In this document: one piece after another, positions 7,632 to 16,651 of the stretch
Layout of the letters: each line of letters begins with the position of its first letter
Numbering within the stretch: the first letter of the stretch is position 1
Assembly: GCA_965198865.1 (NCBI GenBank)
Contig: CBDAQA010000027.1
Span: forward strand, 26,093 to 90,092
Source of the DNA: CBDAQA01 sp965198865
GTDB taxonomy: Bacteria > Planctomycetota > Phycisphaerae > Tepidisphaerales > Tepidisphaeraceae
Direction: 5' to 3'
Length of the DNA: 64,000 bases
Notes under the pieces: generated by a model
Told to the model about the DNA's origin: nothing
What the model saw: only the letters and a program-made list of their open reading frames with translations
The model's database searches: none
Program-made: the position numbers and the translations under genes

Positions 7632-8393
7632 ATGATTCGCCCGATCCTCGCGTTCGCCCTCACGACGATCCTGGCAGCCGCGTCGTTCGCCCGCGCCGAC
7701 GTGCCCACGTCTGCCCCGCAGTCGGCGGCCGACGCGGAGGACGCCTACGCCGACGCCGCCCAGCAGTTGCGGTCCGCCGACGCCGCCGTCGTCCGCGCCC
7801 GCCAGCAGGCCGTCGGCGCCTACCGGTCGTCGCCACCCTACGTCGCCGCCGCCGACGCGGTCGACAAGAGCTTCGACGCGTTCGCCGAGAAGCGCAACGC
7901 GCTGCTGGCGTCGGCCGAGCAGCACGACCCGCGCTACGGCCCGTGGAAGAAGCAGGTGGGCGACCTCGACGCCGAGATCGCCCGGGCCGGGCAAACGCCC
8001 ACCACCACGCCCGACGCGTACAACGAGCTGCTGAACCAGCGGGCCAGCTTCGTCAAGCAGCTGACCGCCCTGGAGGGCGACGCGATCAACCGCGACCCCG
8101 ACGCCAGGCGGCTCCAGCAGCAGTGGGCCGACGCCTGCGGCAAGCTGCGCGAGCTGCAGGACAGGCAGCCCGCCGCCGTCGACGGCGCCGACGGCGTGAA
8201 GGCCGCCCTGGCCACCGCCGCCGCCGCCCGCGCCGCCGTGGACCACGCCCGCGCGGCGCTCGTGGCCCCGGCCGCCGACCCGGCCGAGCCGGGTGCCGAC
8301 GAGTTCGCCCGCCGCTACCCCCGCTACGGCCTCGGCTGGAACGACGCCTGGCTCACCTACGGCTCGACCACCACCCCGGCGGCGGGGAAGTGA
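7632..8393 (+). CDS. Secreted coiled-coil protein of unknown function
   Basis: 253 residues starting at an ATG after GGAGGAGC. The signal peptide (about 1-22) ends at FARADVP. The rest is Ala/Asp/Gln-rich helix with heptad-like character from about 30 to 220, followed by a Tyr-rich end (RRYPRYGLGWNDAWLTYGST). I recognise no family. It is probably periplasmic. It follows the RDD/FKBP pair in the same direction and may belong to that operon. Confidence 0.6.
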   Translation: MIRPILAFALTTILAAASFARADVPTSAPQSAADAEDAYADAAQQLRSADAAVVRARQQAVGAYRSSPPYVAAADAVDKSFDAFAEKRNALLASAEQHDPRYGPWKKQVGDLDAEIARAGQTPTTTPDAYNELLNQRASFVKQLTALEGDAINRDPDARRLQQQWADACGKLRELQDRQPAAVDGADGVKAALATAAAARAAVDHARAALVAPAADPAEPGADEFARRYPRYGLGWNDAWLTYGSTTTPAAGK

Positions 8394-8548
8394 ACCCGCG
8401 ATCCTCGCGCGGAACCCCGGGTGTACGAGGATCGTGCATCAAGGTGAAATCCGTGTTGCCGTGCTGGCCCCGCAGTCGCTTGCGCCATCGCGGTCGACGC
8501 CCACCGGCGCGAGTCGCGAAGGCGCAAGCGACTGCCGAACGTTCCGTC

Positions 8549-9913
8549 ATGTCCTCAGGCCGCCCACGACCGCCACACGCAATCCTCGCACATCCGGGGC
8601 TTCTTGCGCTTCTGCTGTGGCTCGCGATCGCCGGCGTCTGCGTCGCGATCGGTTGGACCGACATCCACCGGCTGGGCAGCCCCGAGACGACGGGCGACTT
8701 CCGGCACTTCTTCTACGCCGCCGACGCCGTCCGCCACGGCGAGGACCCGTACGCCGCCGGGACGCGCGGGTACATCTACCCGCCGCTGGTCGCGTTCGTC
8801 GGCCAGCCGATCGCCGCGTTGGGGTACGCACGGGCGTCGGCCGTCATGCTGGGCGTGAACGTCGTCGTCACGCTCGTCGCGATCGCGCTGGCGGCCGTCG
8901 AGTGCCTTCGACGGTTCGACGTCCCGCGCCGCGATGGCGTCGCCGTCGCCGCGGTCGTCCTGCTCGGGCTGGTGCTCGACGTCGACAAGGTCAAGGGCGA
9001 GTGGCAGATGTGGCAGACCGACGTCTGGATGCTGCTCCTGTTCGTCCTGGGCTTGCGGTGGATCGACCGTCGCCCGATGTGGGCCGGCGTGGCGCTGGGC
9101 ATCGGGGCGAACATCAAATACCTCCCGCTGCTGTTGCTGCCCTACCTGCTCGTGCGGCGGCGGTGGACGGCCGCGGGATCGCTGGTCATCGCGTCGATCG
9201 TGTTCGCACTGTTGCCGGCGCTGGGCACCGGTTGGTCGGCCAACGGCCGCAACTGGGCGACGGCCCTGCACGGCCTGACCGGCATGGCCGGCGGTCCCAC
9301 CGGGGTCGAGCGGGCCGAGGTCCACGGCATCGCCGACTCGCTCAGCTGCTCCGTCACCAGCGCGCTCGCGCGGCTGGCGGGGCCGACGTGGGCGCTGCCC
9401 TTGGCCGGGGCCGTCGCCGGGCTCGCGTTCGCCGCAGCTGCCGTGGCCTACCGGCGGCGGGGCGTGCCGATGTTGACGATGGGTCAGAGCCCAGCGGCTC
9501 CGCCGCGGGATCCCCCCGTGCCGCAGAACCCGCGGCGGAGCCGCTGGGCTCCGATCGACCGCGCCGCCCTCACCGCCGTCGAGTGGCCCGTGCTGGTCGC
9601 GGTGCTGCTGGCGTTCAGCCCGCAGACGAACACGCGTCACCTGTTCGACGCGGTGCTGCTGACGACCGCCGCCGCCACGCTGCTGCTGTTCCCCGCGGCC
9701 GGCGTGCGGCGGGGGCCGCTGCTGGTCGGCACGGCCATCCTCGCGCTCGGGTTCAGCCTCCCGCCCGGCAGCCGGACGGTCCAGGGATACTGGTCGCCCA
9801 CCACCGCCTGGCTCCGCGCCGGCGGCCCCTGCTGGTGCCTGCTCGTGGCGGCGGGATCGCTGCTGTGGACGGGGCTCGCACAGGCGCGCGCGGTCGACAC
9901 GGGCGGATCGTGA
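8549..9913 (+). CDS. GT87-family membrane glycosyltransferase
   Basis: 454 residues with about ten membrane spans. The family hallmarks are in the first outer loop, TTGDFRHFFYAADAVRHGEDPY and YIYPPLVAF, which match polyprenol-phosphate-sugar-dependent (GT-C) mannosyl- or arabinosyltransferases of the GT87/DUF2029 type. TDVWMLLLFVLGL and GANIKYLPLLLLPYLL are further conserved blocks. A palindromic element is inserted in frame at about residues 313-335, giving the stretch SPAAPPRDPP, and does not break the frame. The glycan target is unknown. Confidence 0.8.
   Translation: MSSGRPRPPHAILAHPGLLALLLWLAIAGVCVAIGWTDIHRLGSPETTGDFRHFFYAADAVRHGEDPYAAGTRGYIYPPLVAFVGQPIAALGYARASAVMLGVNVVVTLVAIALAAVECLRRFDVPRRDGVAVAAVVLLGLVLDVDKVKGEWQMWQTDVWMLLLFVLGLRWIDRRPMWAGVALGIGANIKYLPLLLLPYLLVRRRWTAAGSLVIASIVFALLPALGTGWSANGRNWATALHGLTGMAGGPTGVERAEVHGIADSLSCSVTSALARLAGPTWALPLAGAVAGLAFAAAAVAYRRRGVPMLTMGQSPAAPPRDPPVPQNPRRSRWAPIDRAALTAVEWPVLVAVLLAFSPQTNTRHLFDAVLLTTAAATLLLFPAAGVRRGPLLVGTAILALGFSLPPGSRTVQGYWSPTTAWLRAGGPCWCLLVAAGSLLWTGLAQARAVDTGGS
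9487..9551 (+). repeat. Perfect 23-bp-arm palindrome inside a coding sequence
   Basis: GAGCCCAGCGGCTCCGCCGC... (9487-9509) is the exact complement of 9529-9551, with a 19-base centre. It lies inside the GT87 gene, adds about 22 residues in frame, and falls in a cytoplasmic or loop segment. The same arm sequence recurs as half copies at 39414-39437 and near 56996, and in degenerate form within the phage protease gene near 39857-39933. Confidence 0.85.
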
Positions 9914-10042
9914 CGCCAGCGAGGTCGACGTGGAGATTGCCGACGCGCCAACCGGCGATGTCGGCACACCCTTTGCGGGGCCGGTGGACGCGCCGGGACT
10001 GCCCCATCGCCCTCGTTCTCTTGCACCGACTCGCGAATCGAC

Positions 10043-11128
10043 ATGCGGATCTTCCACTGCGACCACTGCGGCCAGGCCGTCTTCTTCGAGAACACGTTCT
10101 GCGGGAACTGCGGCCACAAGCTGGCCTACCTGCCCGACCTGAACATCGTCGCCTCGCTCGACCCCGCGCCCCCGACCCCCTCGGGCCCGCCGCTGTGGAC
10201 GTCGCCGGTGCCGCGCGCGGCGGGGTGGACCTTCAAGCTGTGCGACAACTACGCGCTGCACAACGTCTGCAATTGGGCCATCCCGTCGGACGACCCCAAC
10301 GGGCTCTGCGCCAGCTGTCGGCTGACGCGCGTGATCCCCGACCTGTCCGCCCCCGGCAACGAGAACGCGTGGCGCCGGCTCGAGGCGGCCAAGCGGCGGC
10401 TCGTCTACAGCCTGATGGAGTTCCGCCTGCCGATCCGCAACAAGCTGGAGGATCCCGCCACCGGTCTGGAGTTCCGCTTCATGGGTGACCCGGTTGCCGG
10501 CGGGCCGAAGGTGCTGACCGGGCACGACGAGGGGGTCATCACGCTCAACATCGCCGAGGCCGACGACGTCGAGCGCGAGCGGCGGCGCGTCTCCATGCAC
10601 GAGCCCTACCGGACGCTGCTGGGCCACTTCCGGCACGAGATCGGCCACTACTACTGGGACCTGCTGGTCAAGGACTCGCCGCGGATCGACGCCTTCCGCC
10701 AGCAGTTCGGCGACGAGCGCGTCGACTACGACCAGGCGCTGCGAACCCACTACGCGATGGGGCCCGCGGCCGACTGGCCGTCGCGCTGCGTGAGCGCGTA
10801 CGCCAGCTGTCACCCGTGGGAGGACTGGGCCGAGACGTGGGCGCACTACCTGCACATGACCGACACGCTGGAGACGGCCGCCGTGTGCGGCCTGTCGCTC
10901 CGCCCGGACCGGCCCGACGAGCCGGCCATGGACCGCCAGCCGGACAAGCCGGCCGACCAGCAGCGGTTCAGCGAGATCATCAAGAACTGGTTCCCGCTGA
11001 CCTACGCCCTCAACGCGCTCAACCGCGGCATGGGCCTGTCCGACGCCTACCCGTTCGTCCTGCCGCCGCCGGCGATCGACAAGCTGCGGTTCATCCACGA
11101 GACGATCTGCGCCGGCGTCGGCCAGTGA
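10043..11128 (+). CDS. Zinc-ribbon / zinc metallopeptidase (Peptidase_Mx type)
   Basis: 361 residues. The N-terminus is a zinc ribbon (CDHCGQ, then CGNCGHK), followed by a second Cys pair (CNW, CASC) in the 70-95 region. The C-terminal domain carries the metallopeptidase site HEIGHYYWD (His198, Glu199, His202) and a downstream ETWAHYLHMTDTL that may give the third ligand. The arrangement matches the putative zinc-binding metallopeptidase family (zinc-ribbon_6 plus Peptidase_Mx). No signal peptide is seen, so it is probably cytoplasmic. The substrate is unknown. Confidence 0.8.
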   Translation: MRIFHCDHCGQAVFFENTFCGNCGHKLAYLPDLNIVASLDPAPPTPSGPPLWTSPVPRAAGWTFKLCDNYALHNVCNWAIPSDDPNGLCASCRLTRVIPDLSAPGNENAWRRLEAAKRRLVYSLMEFRLPIRNKLEDPATGLEFRFMGDPVAGGPKVLTGHDEGVITLNIAEADDVERERRRVSMHEPYRTLLGHFRHEIGHYYWDLLVKDSPRIDAFRQQFGDERVDYDQALRTHYAMGPAADWPSRCVSAYASCHPWEDWAETWAHYLHMTDTLETAAVCGLSLRPDRPDEPAMDRQPDKPADQQRFSEIIKNWFPLTYALNALNRGMGLSDAYPFVLPPPAIDKLRFIHETICAGVGQ

Positions 11129-11153
11129 CGTGACGCCCGTGCTCGTCACCGAG

Positions 11154-11174
11154 CCCTGGATGTACACCCGGGGC
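11154..11174 (+). repeat. Short palindrome, CCCCGGATGTACATCCGGGG family (imperfect copy)
   Basis: CCCTGGATGTACACCCGGGG lies 25 bases after the metallopeptidase stop. Better copies are at 39468-39487, 58554-58573 and 63745-63764. Confidence 0.55.
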
Positions 11175-11273
11175 TTCCGCTCCAACCGAGTTGCGAATTC
11201 CGCGTTGCGTGACTCGACGCTCCGCTCAGGTAGGTGACCGCTCGTGAGCGGCTGCGACTATCGGAGCTGCGTT

Positions 11274-12149
11274 ATGGCGGGACGAACGATTCTGGTGACC
11301 GGGGCAACCGGGGCCACGGGTGGGAATGCCATCAACCGGCTGTTGGAACTCGACGTCCCAGTGCGGGCGATGGTCCACCAAGCAGACGCCCGGTCGGAGC
11401 GGCTGGGCGCCCGGGGCGTGGAGATCGTGCAGGGTGACCTGTCCGATTTCGACGCGGTACACGCCGCGCTGGAGGGGGTCACCGCGGCCTACTTCGTCTA
11501 TCCCATCCAGGTGCCCGGCCTCCTGGAGGCGACCGCCTTCTTCGCCCAGGCCGCCGTCGAGCGGGGGGTCGGCGCGATCGTGAACATGTCGCAGATCACC
11601 GCCCGGCGGGTCGCCAAGAGCCACGCCGCCCAGGCCCACTGGATCGCGGAGCGGCTGCTCGACCGCTCGGGCGTCCCGGTCACGCACCTGCGGCCCACGC
11701 TGTTCTGCGAGTGGCTCACCTACCTGTCGAGCGCGATCCGCGAACAGAGCTTGCTCCCCCTGCCGTTCGGCGACGCCCGCTACGCGCCGATCGCGGCCGA
11801 GGATCAGGGCCGGGTGATCGCCGAGATCCTGAACAGGCCCGCCGATCACGCTGGCAAGACGTACCCGCTCTACGGCCCGACCGAGCTGTCCCAGCGCGAG
11901 GTGGCCGGGCTGCTCACGCAGGCGCTCGGGCGGACGATCACCTACGTCCCGATGGAGATTGCGCCGTTCGGCGAATTGTTGACCGGGATGGGGTTCAACG
12001 CCCACTTCGTGCAGCACATGTCGGCCGTGGCCCGGGACTGCCGGGACGGCGTCTGCTCGGGCACCAACGATTGGGTGGAACGACTCACCGGCCGTCCGCC
12101 GTTGGGGATGGCGGCGTATATCGGCAAGAACAAAGCGATGTTTGCGTAG
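11274..12149 (+). CDS. NmrA-like NAD(P)-binding oxidoreductase
   Basis: 291 residues. An N-terminal Rossmann motif TILVTGATGATGGNAI is followed by GVEIVQGDLSD, AYFVYPIQ and VTHLRPTLFCEW, the pattern of atypical SDR/NmrA proteins that bind NADP(H) as redox sensors or reduce small substrates. The classical YxxxK catalytic pair is not evident. The start ATG follows GGAG by 7 bases. Nothing in the neighbourhood fixes a substrate. Confidence 0.75.
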   Translation: MAGRTILVTGATGATGGNAINRLLELDVPVRAMVHQADARSERLGARGVEIVQGDLSDFDAVHAALEGVTAAYFVYPIQVPGLLEATAFFAQAAVERGVGAIVNMSQITARRVAKSHAAQAHWIAERLLDRSGVPVTHLRPTLFCEWLTYLSSAIREQSLLPLPFGDARYAPIAAEDQGRVIAEILNRPADHAGKTYPLYGPTELSQREVAGLLTQALGRTITYVPMEIAPFGELLTGMGFNAHFVQHMSAVARDCRDGVCSGTNDWVERLTGRPPLGMAAYIGKNKAMFA

Positions 12150-12222
12150 CCTGTCCCCGATGGCTGGGGGCTACTCGCTGAGGCGAGCAGCCCGACCGAA
12201 TGACGCGCGCGACGAGAGCAAC

Positions 12223-12570
12223 ATGGAATCCACCCCAGCGCCGAAGCGGCCGTTCCCGGTCGTGCCGACCACCAAGATCATGGCGATCGGCCGGTTCACC
12301 ACGCCGCCGACGCCGGAGCAGGTCAAGGCGATCTTCCCGCTGGAGGTGCCGGCCACGCTGAAGCTGTACCTGGCCGGGAAGATCGACCAGTGGTGGGCGC
12401 GGCAGGACCAGAAGGGGCCGTTCTTCCTGCTGAACGTCACGTCGATCGACGAGGCCCGCGCCCTGCTGGAGGCGCTGCCGCTGGGCAGGGCGGAGCTGAT
12501 GGAGTTCGAGTACGTCGAGCTCGGGCCGCTGACGCCGTTGCACTTGCTGTTGGGCGCAGCAGCGGGGTGA
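12223..12570 (+). CDS. Muconolactone-isomerase-like ferredoxin-fold protein
   Basis: 115 residues. The core KIMAIGRFTTPPTPEQ, LKLYLAGKIDQWW, FFLLNVTSIDEARALLEALP fits the dimeric alpha/beta-barrel pattern of the muconolactone delta-isomerase-like family, where many members are not isomerases. It overlaps the next gene by four bases (GTGA), indicating coupling. No catechol-pathway genes are nearby, so the name describes fold rather than function. Confidence 0.6.
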   Translation: MESTPAPKRPFPVVPTTKIMAIGRFTTPPTPEQVKAIFPLEVPATLKLYLAGKIDQWWARQDQKGPFFLLNVTSIDEARALLEALPLGRAELMEFEYVELGPLTPLHLLLGAAAG

Positions 12571-13259
12571 TCGAAATGGTTGCTGCGGCCTTCATCGGGT
12601 TCCTGGCGTTGGTCGTGGCCGCGGTCATCGTGGTCGTGGACCGCTACCGACACCGCCGGGCGTCGGCCCTTCTGTCGATCGGCCTGACGGCGTGGTTCGT
12701 CTACGTCGGGTTGATGGTGTACCTCGGCGTCGTCCGCAGCGTCACGATCCGCCCGCCCGGCACCGCGTTCATCGGCGTGCCGGTCGCCGCGTTCCTCGTG
12801 TTGTTCGCCGTGCGCGCGGTGGCCCGTCGTTCCGCGACGGAGTTCCCGCTCCGGCTCACGCTCGGCGCGCAGTGCTTCCGCGTCGGCGTCGAGCTGTTCC
12901 TGCACCAGTTGTGGATCCTCGGCGTCGTGCCCCGGATGTTGACGTTCGCCGGTGCGAACGTTGACGTCTACATCGGCGCATCGGCCCCGGTCGTGGCGTG
13001 GCTGTCGACCCGCGGGCGAACCGGCGTGCGGGCCGCGCTCGTCTGGAACGGGCTGGGGCTCGCCGCGCTGGCGAACGTCGTCGTCCGGGCCATCCTCACC
13101 GCCCCGGGCCCGCTCCACCGGATGCATGCCGAGGTGCCGAACCTGATGTTCGCCACGCTGCCCTACACGTTCATCCCGGCGTTCTTCGTGCCGATGGCGG
13201 TCGTGCTGCACGTGCTGGCCATCCGGTCAGCCGTGGCCGTGTTACAGTCGCCGCCGTGA
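12567..13259 (+). CDS. Polytopic membrane protein of unknown function
   Basis: 230 residues with about six hydrophobic spans. It starts at a GTG overlapping the upstream stop, with an ATG three codons in as an alternative. Inter-helix motifs include HRRASALLSIGL and VELFLHQLWILGV. I recognise no family. It is translationally coupled on both sides (upstream GTGA, downstream GTGA), so it belongs to a 12223-14455 operon. Confidence 0.55.
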   Translation: MIEMVAAAFIGFLALVVAAVIVVVDRYRHRRASALLSIGLTAWFVYVGLMVYLGVVRSVTIRPPGTAFIGVPVAAFLVLFAVRAVARRSATEFPLRLTLGAQCFRVGVELFLHQLWILGVVPRMLTFAGANVDVYIGASAPVVAWLSTRGRTGVRAALVWNGLGLAALANVVVRAILTAPGPLHRMHAEVPNLMFATLPYTFIPAFFVPMAVVLHVLAIRSAVAVLQSPP

Positions 13260-14455
13260 GCAACCACTTCGACGCCATCGTCGTCGGCGTTGGGTCGATG
13301 GGGTCGGCCGCCTGCCACCACCTGGCCCGCCGCGGGGCGCGCGTGCTGGGGCTGGAGCAGTTCGACCTGCCCCACGCGCTGGGCTCGGGGCACGGGCAAT
13401 CCCGCATGATCCGGCTGGCCTACTTCGAGCACCCCGATTACGTCCCGCTGCTCCGCCGCAGCTACGCGCTGTGGGAGGAACTGTCGGCCGAGCTGGGGCG
13501 CGACGTGATCCACGTCACCGGCGGACTGCTGATCGGCCCGCCGGGCGCGGAGGTGTTGGAGGGGTCGCTGCGGTCGGTGCGCGAGCACGGGTTGCCGCAC
13601 GAGCTGATGGGCGCGGGCGAGGCGATGCGCCGGTTCCCGCAGTTCCGGTTGCCCGACGACTACCGCGTCCTGCACGACCACCGCGCCGGACTGGTGCTGC
13701 CCGAGCGCGCCATCGCCGGCCACGCCGAGCTGGCGATGCGGCGGGGGGCCGAGATCCACGGCCGCGAACCCGTCACGTCGTGGGAGACGAACGGCGAGGG
13801 CGTGGTCGTCCGCACGGCCAAGGCCGACTACGCGGCGGCGAAGGTGATCTTCTGCGGCGGCGCTTGGACCGACCGGCTGGTGCGCGATCTGGGCGTTCCC
13901 TTGACGGTGACGCGCCAGCCGCAGGTGTGGGTCTGGCCGAAACAGCCCGACCCGTTCGAGCTGGGCCGGATGCCCGTGTGGATCATGGAGCACCGCGACG
14001 GCAGCAACCACTACGGCTTCCCAATGCTGCCCGACGGCCACGGCCTCAAGGTCGCCACGCACGTGCGGCCGGCGCCGGTCGCCGACGTCGAGTCGCTCGA
14101 CCGGACGCCGCGCCCCGCCGACGAGGCGGCCGTCCGCCCGGTGCTCCGCGACCACATCCCCGCCGCCGACGGGCCGCTGCTGTCGGTGCGGATCTGCATG
14201 TACACGAACAGCCCCGACCACCACTTCATCGTCGACCGCCACCCGCGGCACGCCCACGTGATCCTCGCCTGCGGCTTCAGCGGCCACGGGTTCAAGTGCG
14301 CCACCGCCATCGGCGAGAGCCTGGCCCAGATGGCGATCGACGGCCACGCAACGCTGCCGCTCGCCTTCCTCGGCCTCGACCGGCTCATCGGTGGGACGAT
14401 TCGGGACGAAATGGGACACGTTCAAACCCGTCCCACGCCAGAGAAATCGCCGTAA
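13256..14455 (+). CDS. FAD-dependent sarcosine / N-methyl-amino-acid oxidase family
   Basis: 399 residues. The N-terminal FAD-binding motif VVGVGSMGSAACHHLARRG, then LEQFDLPHALGSGHGQSRMI and a C-terminal LACGFSGHGFKCATAIGE, are hallmarks of the monomeric sarcosine oxidase / N-methyl-L-tryptophan oxidase family, flavoproteins that oxidise secondary amines to release formaldehyde and peroxide. A Cys in GFKCATA corresponds to the usual covalent flavin-attachment position (not proven here). The GTG start overlaps the upstream stop. Confidence 0.85.
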   Translation: MSNHFDAIVVGVGSMGSAACHHLARRGARVLGLEQFDLPHALGSGHGQSRMIRLAYFEHPDYVPLLRRSYALWEELSAELGRDVIHVTGGLLIGPPGAEVLEGSLRSVREHGLPHELMGAGEAMRRFPQFRLPDDYRVLHDHRAGLVLPERAIAGHAELAMRRGAEIHGREPVTSWETNGEGVVVRTAKADYAAAKVIFCGGAWTDRLVRDLGVPLTVTRQPQVWVWPKQPDPFELGRMPVWIMEHRDGSNHYGFPMLPDGHGLKVATHVRPAPVADVESLDRTPRPADEAAVRPVLRDHIPAADGPLLSVRICMYTNSPDHHFIVDRHPRHAHVILACGFSGHGFKCATAIGESLAQMAIDGHATLPLAFLGLDRLIGGTIRDEMGHVQTRPTPEKSP

Positions 14456-14492
14456 ACTACTTTCATTCCGATACTTGAACGCGAGATTCCCA

Positions 14493-14518
14493 GTGGGACG
14501 CGGCCCGCGTCGTCCCAC
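14493..14518 (+). terminator. Hairpin between convergent genes
   Basis: GTGGGACGCGG and CCGCGTCGTCCCAC form a stem with a small bulge in the 93-base gap between two convergent genes. There is no T-run, so intrinsic termination is uncertain. Confidence 0.4.
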
Positions 14519-14548
14519 CGGGCTCATCTGCATTTTCATGTCGCTTTC

Positions 14549-15508
14549 TCATGGCACCAGCACGATCTTTCCTCCGGTGCCGTCCTTCATCACCGCCTCG
14601 TGCGCCTGGGCCGCGTCGGCCAGCGGGAACGTCTTGGCCACGACGGGCGTCAGCGTGCCGTTGGTGAAGCCGGCCACCAGGGCCGCGTGGATCATCGCCA
14701 GCTCGGGGGCATCGGCGTGGGACAGGGACATGCCGCGGATGTCGGCGTCCTTCTGCATCGTCAGGCGGGGGTCGATCTCGATCCGGCCGCGGTTGCCGAT
14801 CACGACCACCCGGCCGCGCTTGGCGAGCAACCCCAGGTCCCGGTCGAGGTTCACGTTGGCCAGCATCTCCAGGATCAGGTCGACGCCCCGGCCCCCGGTG
14901 AAGGCGGCGATGCGGTCGGTGTAGGCGGGCTGGCGATGGTTGAGCGCCATGGCCACGCCCTGCCGGCAGACCAGGTCCAGCCCCGCCTCGGTGCCGGCGG
15001 TGCCGATCACGATGCACCCGTGGGCGACGGCCAACTGCGAGGCCGCCTGGCCCACCGAGCCGCTGGCGCCGTGGATCAACACCGTCTCGTGTGGCTTCGC
15101 CTGGCCGCGGATGAAAAGGGCGCGGTAAGCGGTGGCGTAAGGGACGGCGATGGCGGCCCCCTGCGCGAACGAGAGCCGGGGCGGTAGTGCGTGGACATCG
15201 GCGGCGGCGCAGACCGCCCGCTGGGCCGACCCGCCGTCGGGCCGGACCCAGGCGTAGACCCGGTCGCCGATGCGGGCCGTCGTCACGCCGTCGCCGACGC
15301 CCTCGACCGTGCCGGCCACGTCGGTGCCGGGGGTGTAGGGGAACGGCTTCGGGCCGTACTTGCCCTCGCGGAGGTAGGTGTCCACCGGGTTGACGCCGAC
15401 CGCCTCGACCTTGATCAGCACTTGGCCGGGGCCCGGCTGGGGGTCGGGGACGTCCTCCAGCCGTAACACCTCGGGGCCGCCGAAACCGTGGATGCGAATC
15501 GCCTTCAT
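14549..15508 (-). CDS. Zinc-independent quinone oxidoreductase (MDR family)
   Basis: 319 residues. GFGGPEVLRLEDVPDP at the start, VGVNPVDTYLREGKY and the NADPH-binding VLIHGASGSVGQAASQLA (about 145-162) identify an NADPH:quinone reductase of the medium-chain dehydrogenase superfamily. There are no structural-zinc cysteines, as expected for this branch. It ends in KDGTGGKIVLVP, typical of the family's last strand. It is cytoplasmic and transcribed toward the FAD oxidase. Confidence 0.88.
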   Translation of the reverse strand: MKAIRIHGFGGPEVLRLEDVPDPQPGPGQVLIKVEAVGVNPVDTYLREGKYGPKPFPYTPGTDVAGTVEGVGDGVTTARIGDRVYAWVRPDGGSAQRAVCAAADVHALPPRLSFAQGAAIAVPYATAYRALFIRGQAKPHETVLIHGASGSVGQAASQLAVAHGCIVIGTAGTEAGLDLVCRQGVAMALNHRQPAYTDRIAAFTGGRGVDLILEMLANVNLDRDLGLLAKRGRVVVIGNRGRIEIDPRLTMQKDADIRGMSLSHADAPELAMIHAALVAGFTNGTLTPVVAKTFPLADAAQAHEAVMKDGTGGKIVLVP

Positions 15509-16077
15509 GCCAACGCTCCGTTGCCGCCCCCCTCACGCGGCCCGCCGATTGTGACGCCACCCGGGCCGCTTGCACAGCGCGACAAACGTCGGCTCACGTA
15601 CCGGTCCGTTCAGCGGACAAACATCCGCGAAGAACACGAAGTGAGGCAGCCTGCCTCTGTTCACTTCGTGTCTCTTCGTGTTCTTCGTGGATGACTCTTC
15701 CGGTCGTGAACATCAGCAACGGCTCAACGCGCCCCATATCGATTTGGCAATGAACTGATATCCAAAACAACCATGAGAGGTTGTTTTAACCGGTCGCTCG
15801 TTCCGGCACGCGATCAACTCGACTTGCGTCTGTTTCGCCGCGAACCGGCAGCGTGAAATAACCGTCTCCGCCAAAATGTGAGCGTGCACGCTTATCGCCG
15901 TTACACGTTTCATAAGCCTTACCTGATTAAGCGATTAAGAGAATTCAAAAACTGGCTTTTGACATCGGCACGGCCCTCGCTCTGGGGTGATTCGTGTAAC
16001 GCAGTGGACGCTGTAGGTCGCAGGGACTTGTCGGGCGTCGTGCGGGCCGAACGGGTTGGGTCACGAAAGAGGTCGTC
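15509..16077 (+). other. Long intergenic region with AT-rich segment
   Basis: 569 bases without a supported gene. It holds the CACGAAG-type inverted repeat at 15618-15693. An AT-rich stretch follows (about 15713-15960), out of character with the rest. A TTGACA box lies at 15959-15964 with only a poor -10 match 17 bases on. The region probably carries the promoter of the 16078 gene. Confidence 0.45.
15618..15693 (+). repeat. Inverted repeat, CACGAAG family, copy 1
   Basis: CCGCGAAGAACACGAAGTGA on the left pairs with CTTCGTGTTCTTCGTGGATG on the right, with internal bulges. Relatives are at 30628-30716 and 61071-61341. All three lie between genes. Confidence 0.75.
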
Positions 16078-16560
16078 ATGTTCAAGAGTCAAAACGAGCA
16101 GGTCACCGTGCTCGGCGTGTGCGTCGAGGAGCCGGCGATGGTCGGCCGGACCGAGATGTTGGACTTCTGCAGCGTTCGGTCGGGCCGGCGGGCCATCGAC
16201 ATGATGCGCATGCTGTCGTTCGACCTGGTCCTGGTCGGCATGCGTCTGCCGGATGCGTCCACCTGGGACTTCGTCCGCCGCGTCCGCACCGGGTCGCCCT
16301 GGCAGAAGTGGGCCCTGGTCGGCGGGGGCGTTGGCGGACTGATCACCGACGACCAGGAGCGGTCGGCCCGCATGTTCGGCTCGGTCCGCATCTACGACGT
16401 GATGCCCAGCAGCGACGAGGTGCTGACCCTCGCCTCCAGCCTCCGCGAGCGCGCCGCCCAGTCGGTGTTGAACCGGACGTTCGACCGCCCGATGGCCGCC
16501 GCCTCGGCCCGGGCCACCCCGGACGACCTGGCCGGCTACCGGTCCGCCGCCGGCTTCTGA
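16078..16560 (+). CDS. Receiver-like protein lacking the phospho-acceptor Asp
   Basis: 160 residues in one domain. FDLVLVGMRLPDASTWDFVR (about 49-68) aligns with the strand-3/loop block of response-regulator receivers (DLVLLDxxLPDxDG), but the phosphorylated Asp position is Gly. The protein ends without a DNA-binding domain. It is probably a pseudo-receiver used for protein contact. Followed in the same direction by a small unknown gene and a PEP-CTERM gene. The receiver assignment rests on this block and overall length. Confidence 0.5.
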   Translation: MFKSQNEQVTVLGVCVEEPAMVGRTEMLDFCSVRSGRRAIDMMRMLSFDLVLVGMRLPDASTWDFVRRVRTGSPWQKWALVGGGVGGLITDDQERSARMFGSVRIYDVMPSSDEVLTLASSLRERAAQSVLNRTFDRPMAAASARATPDDLAGYRSAAGF

Positions 16561-16651
16561 CCAGGCCCGGATCGTGATCGGCCCCGTCCCCCTGAACCCG
16601 TAACGAACCGGTCGGACTCGCCTCCGGCCCCCGGAACAAAAGGAACCTCCC

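Noticed and set aside
8555..11185. 876-residue minus-strand frame over the GT87 and metallopeptidase genes
   Set aside because: Composition is Arg/Gln/His/Asp-rich shadow of two real plus-strand genes with clear family motifs.
15713..15913. Short minus-strand frame in an AT-rich gap
   Set aside because: No ribosome site and no family resemblance; the AT-rich segment is more likely promoter or spacer.
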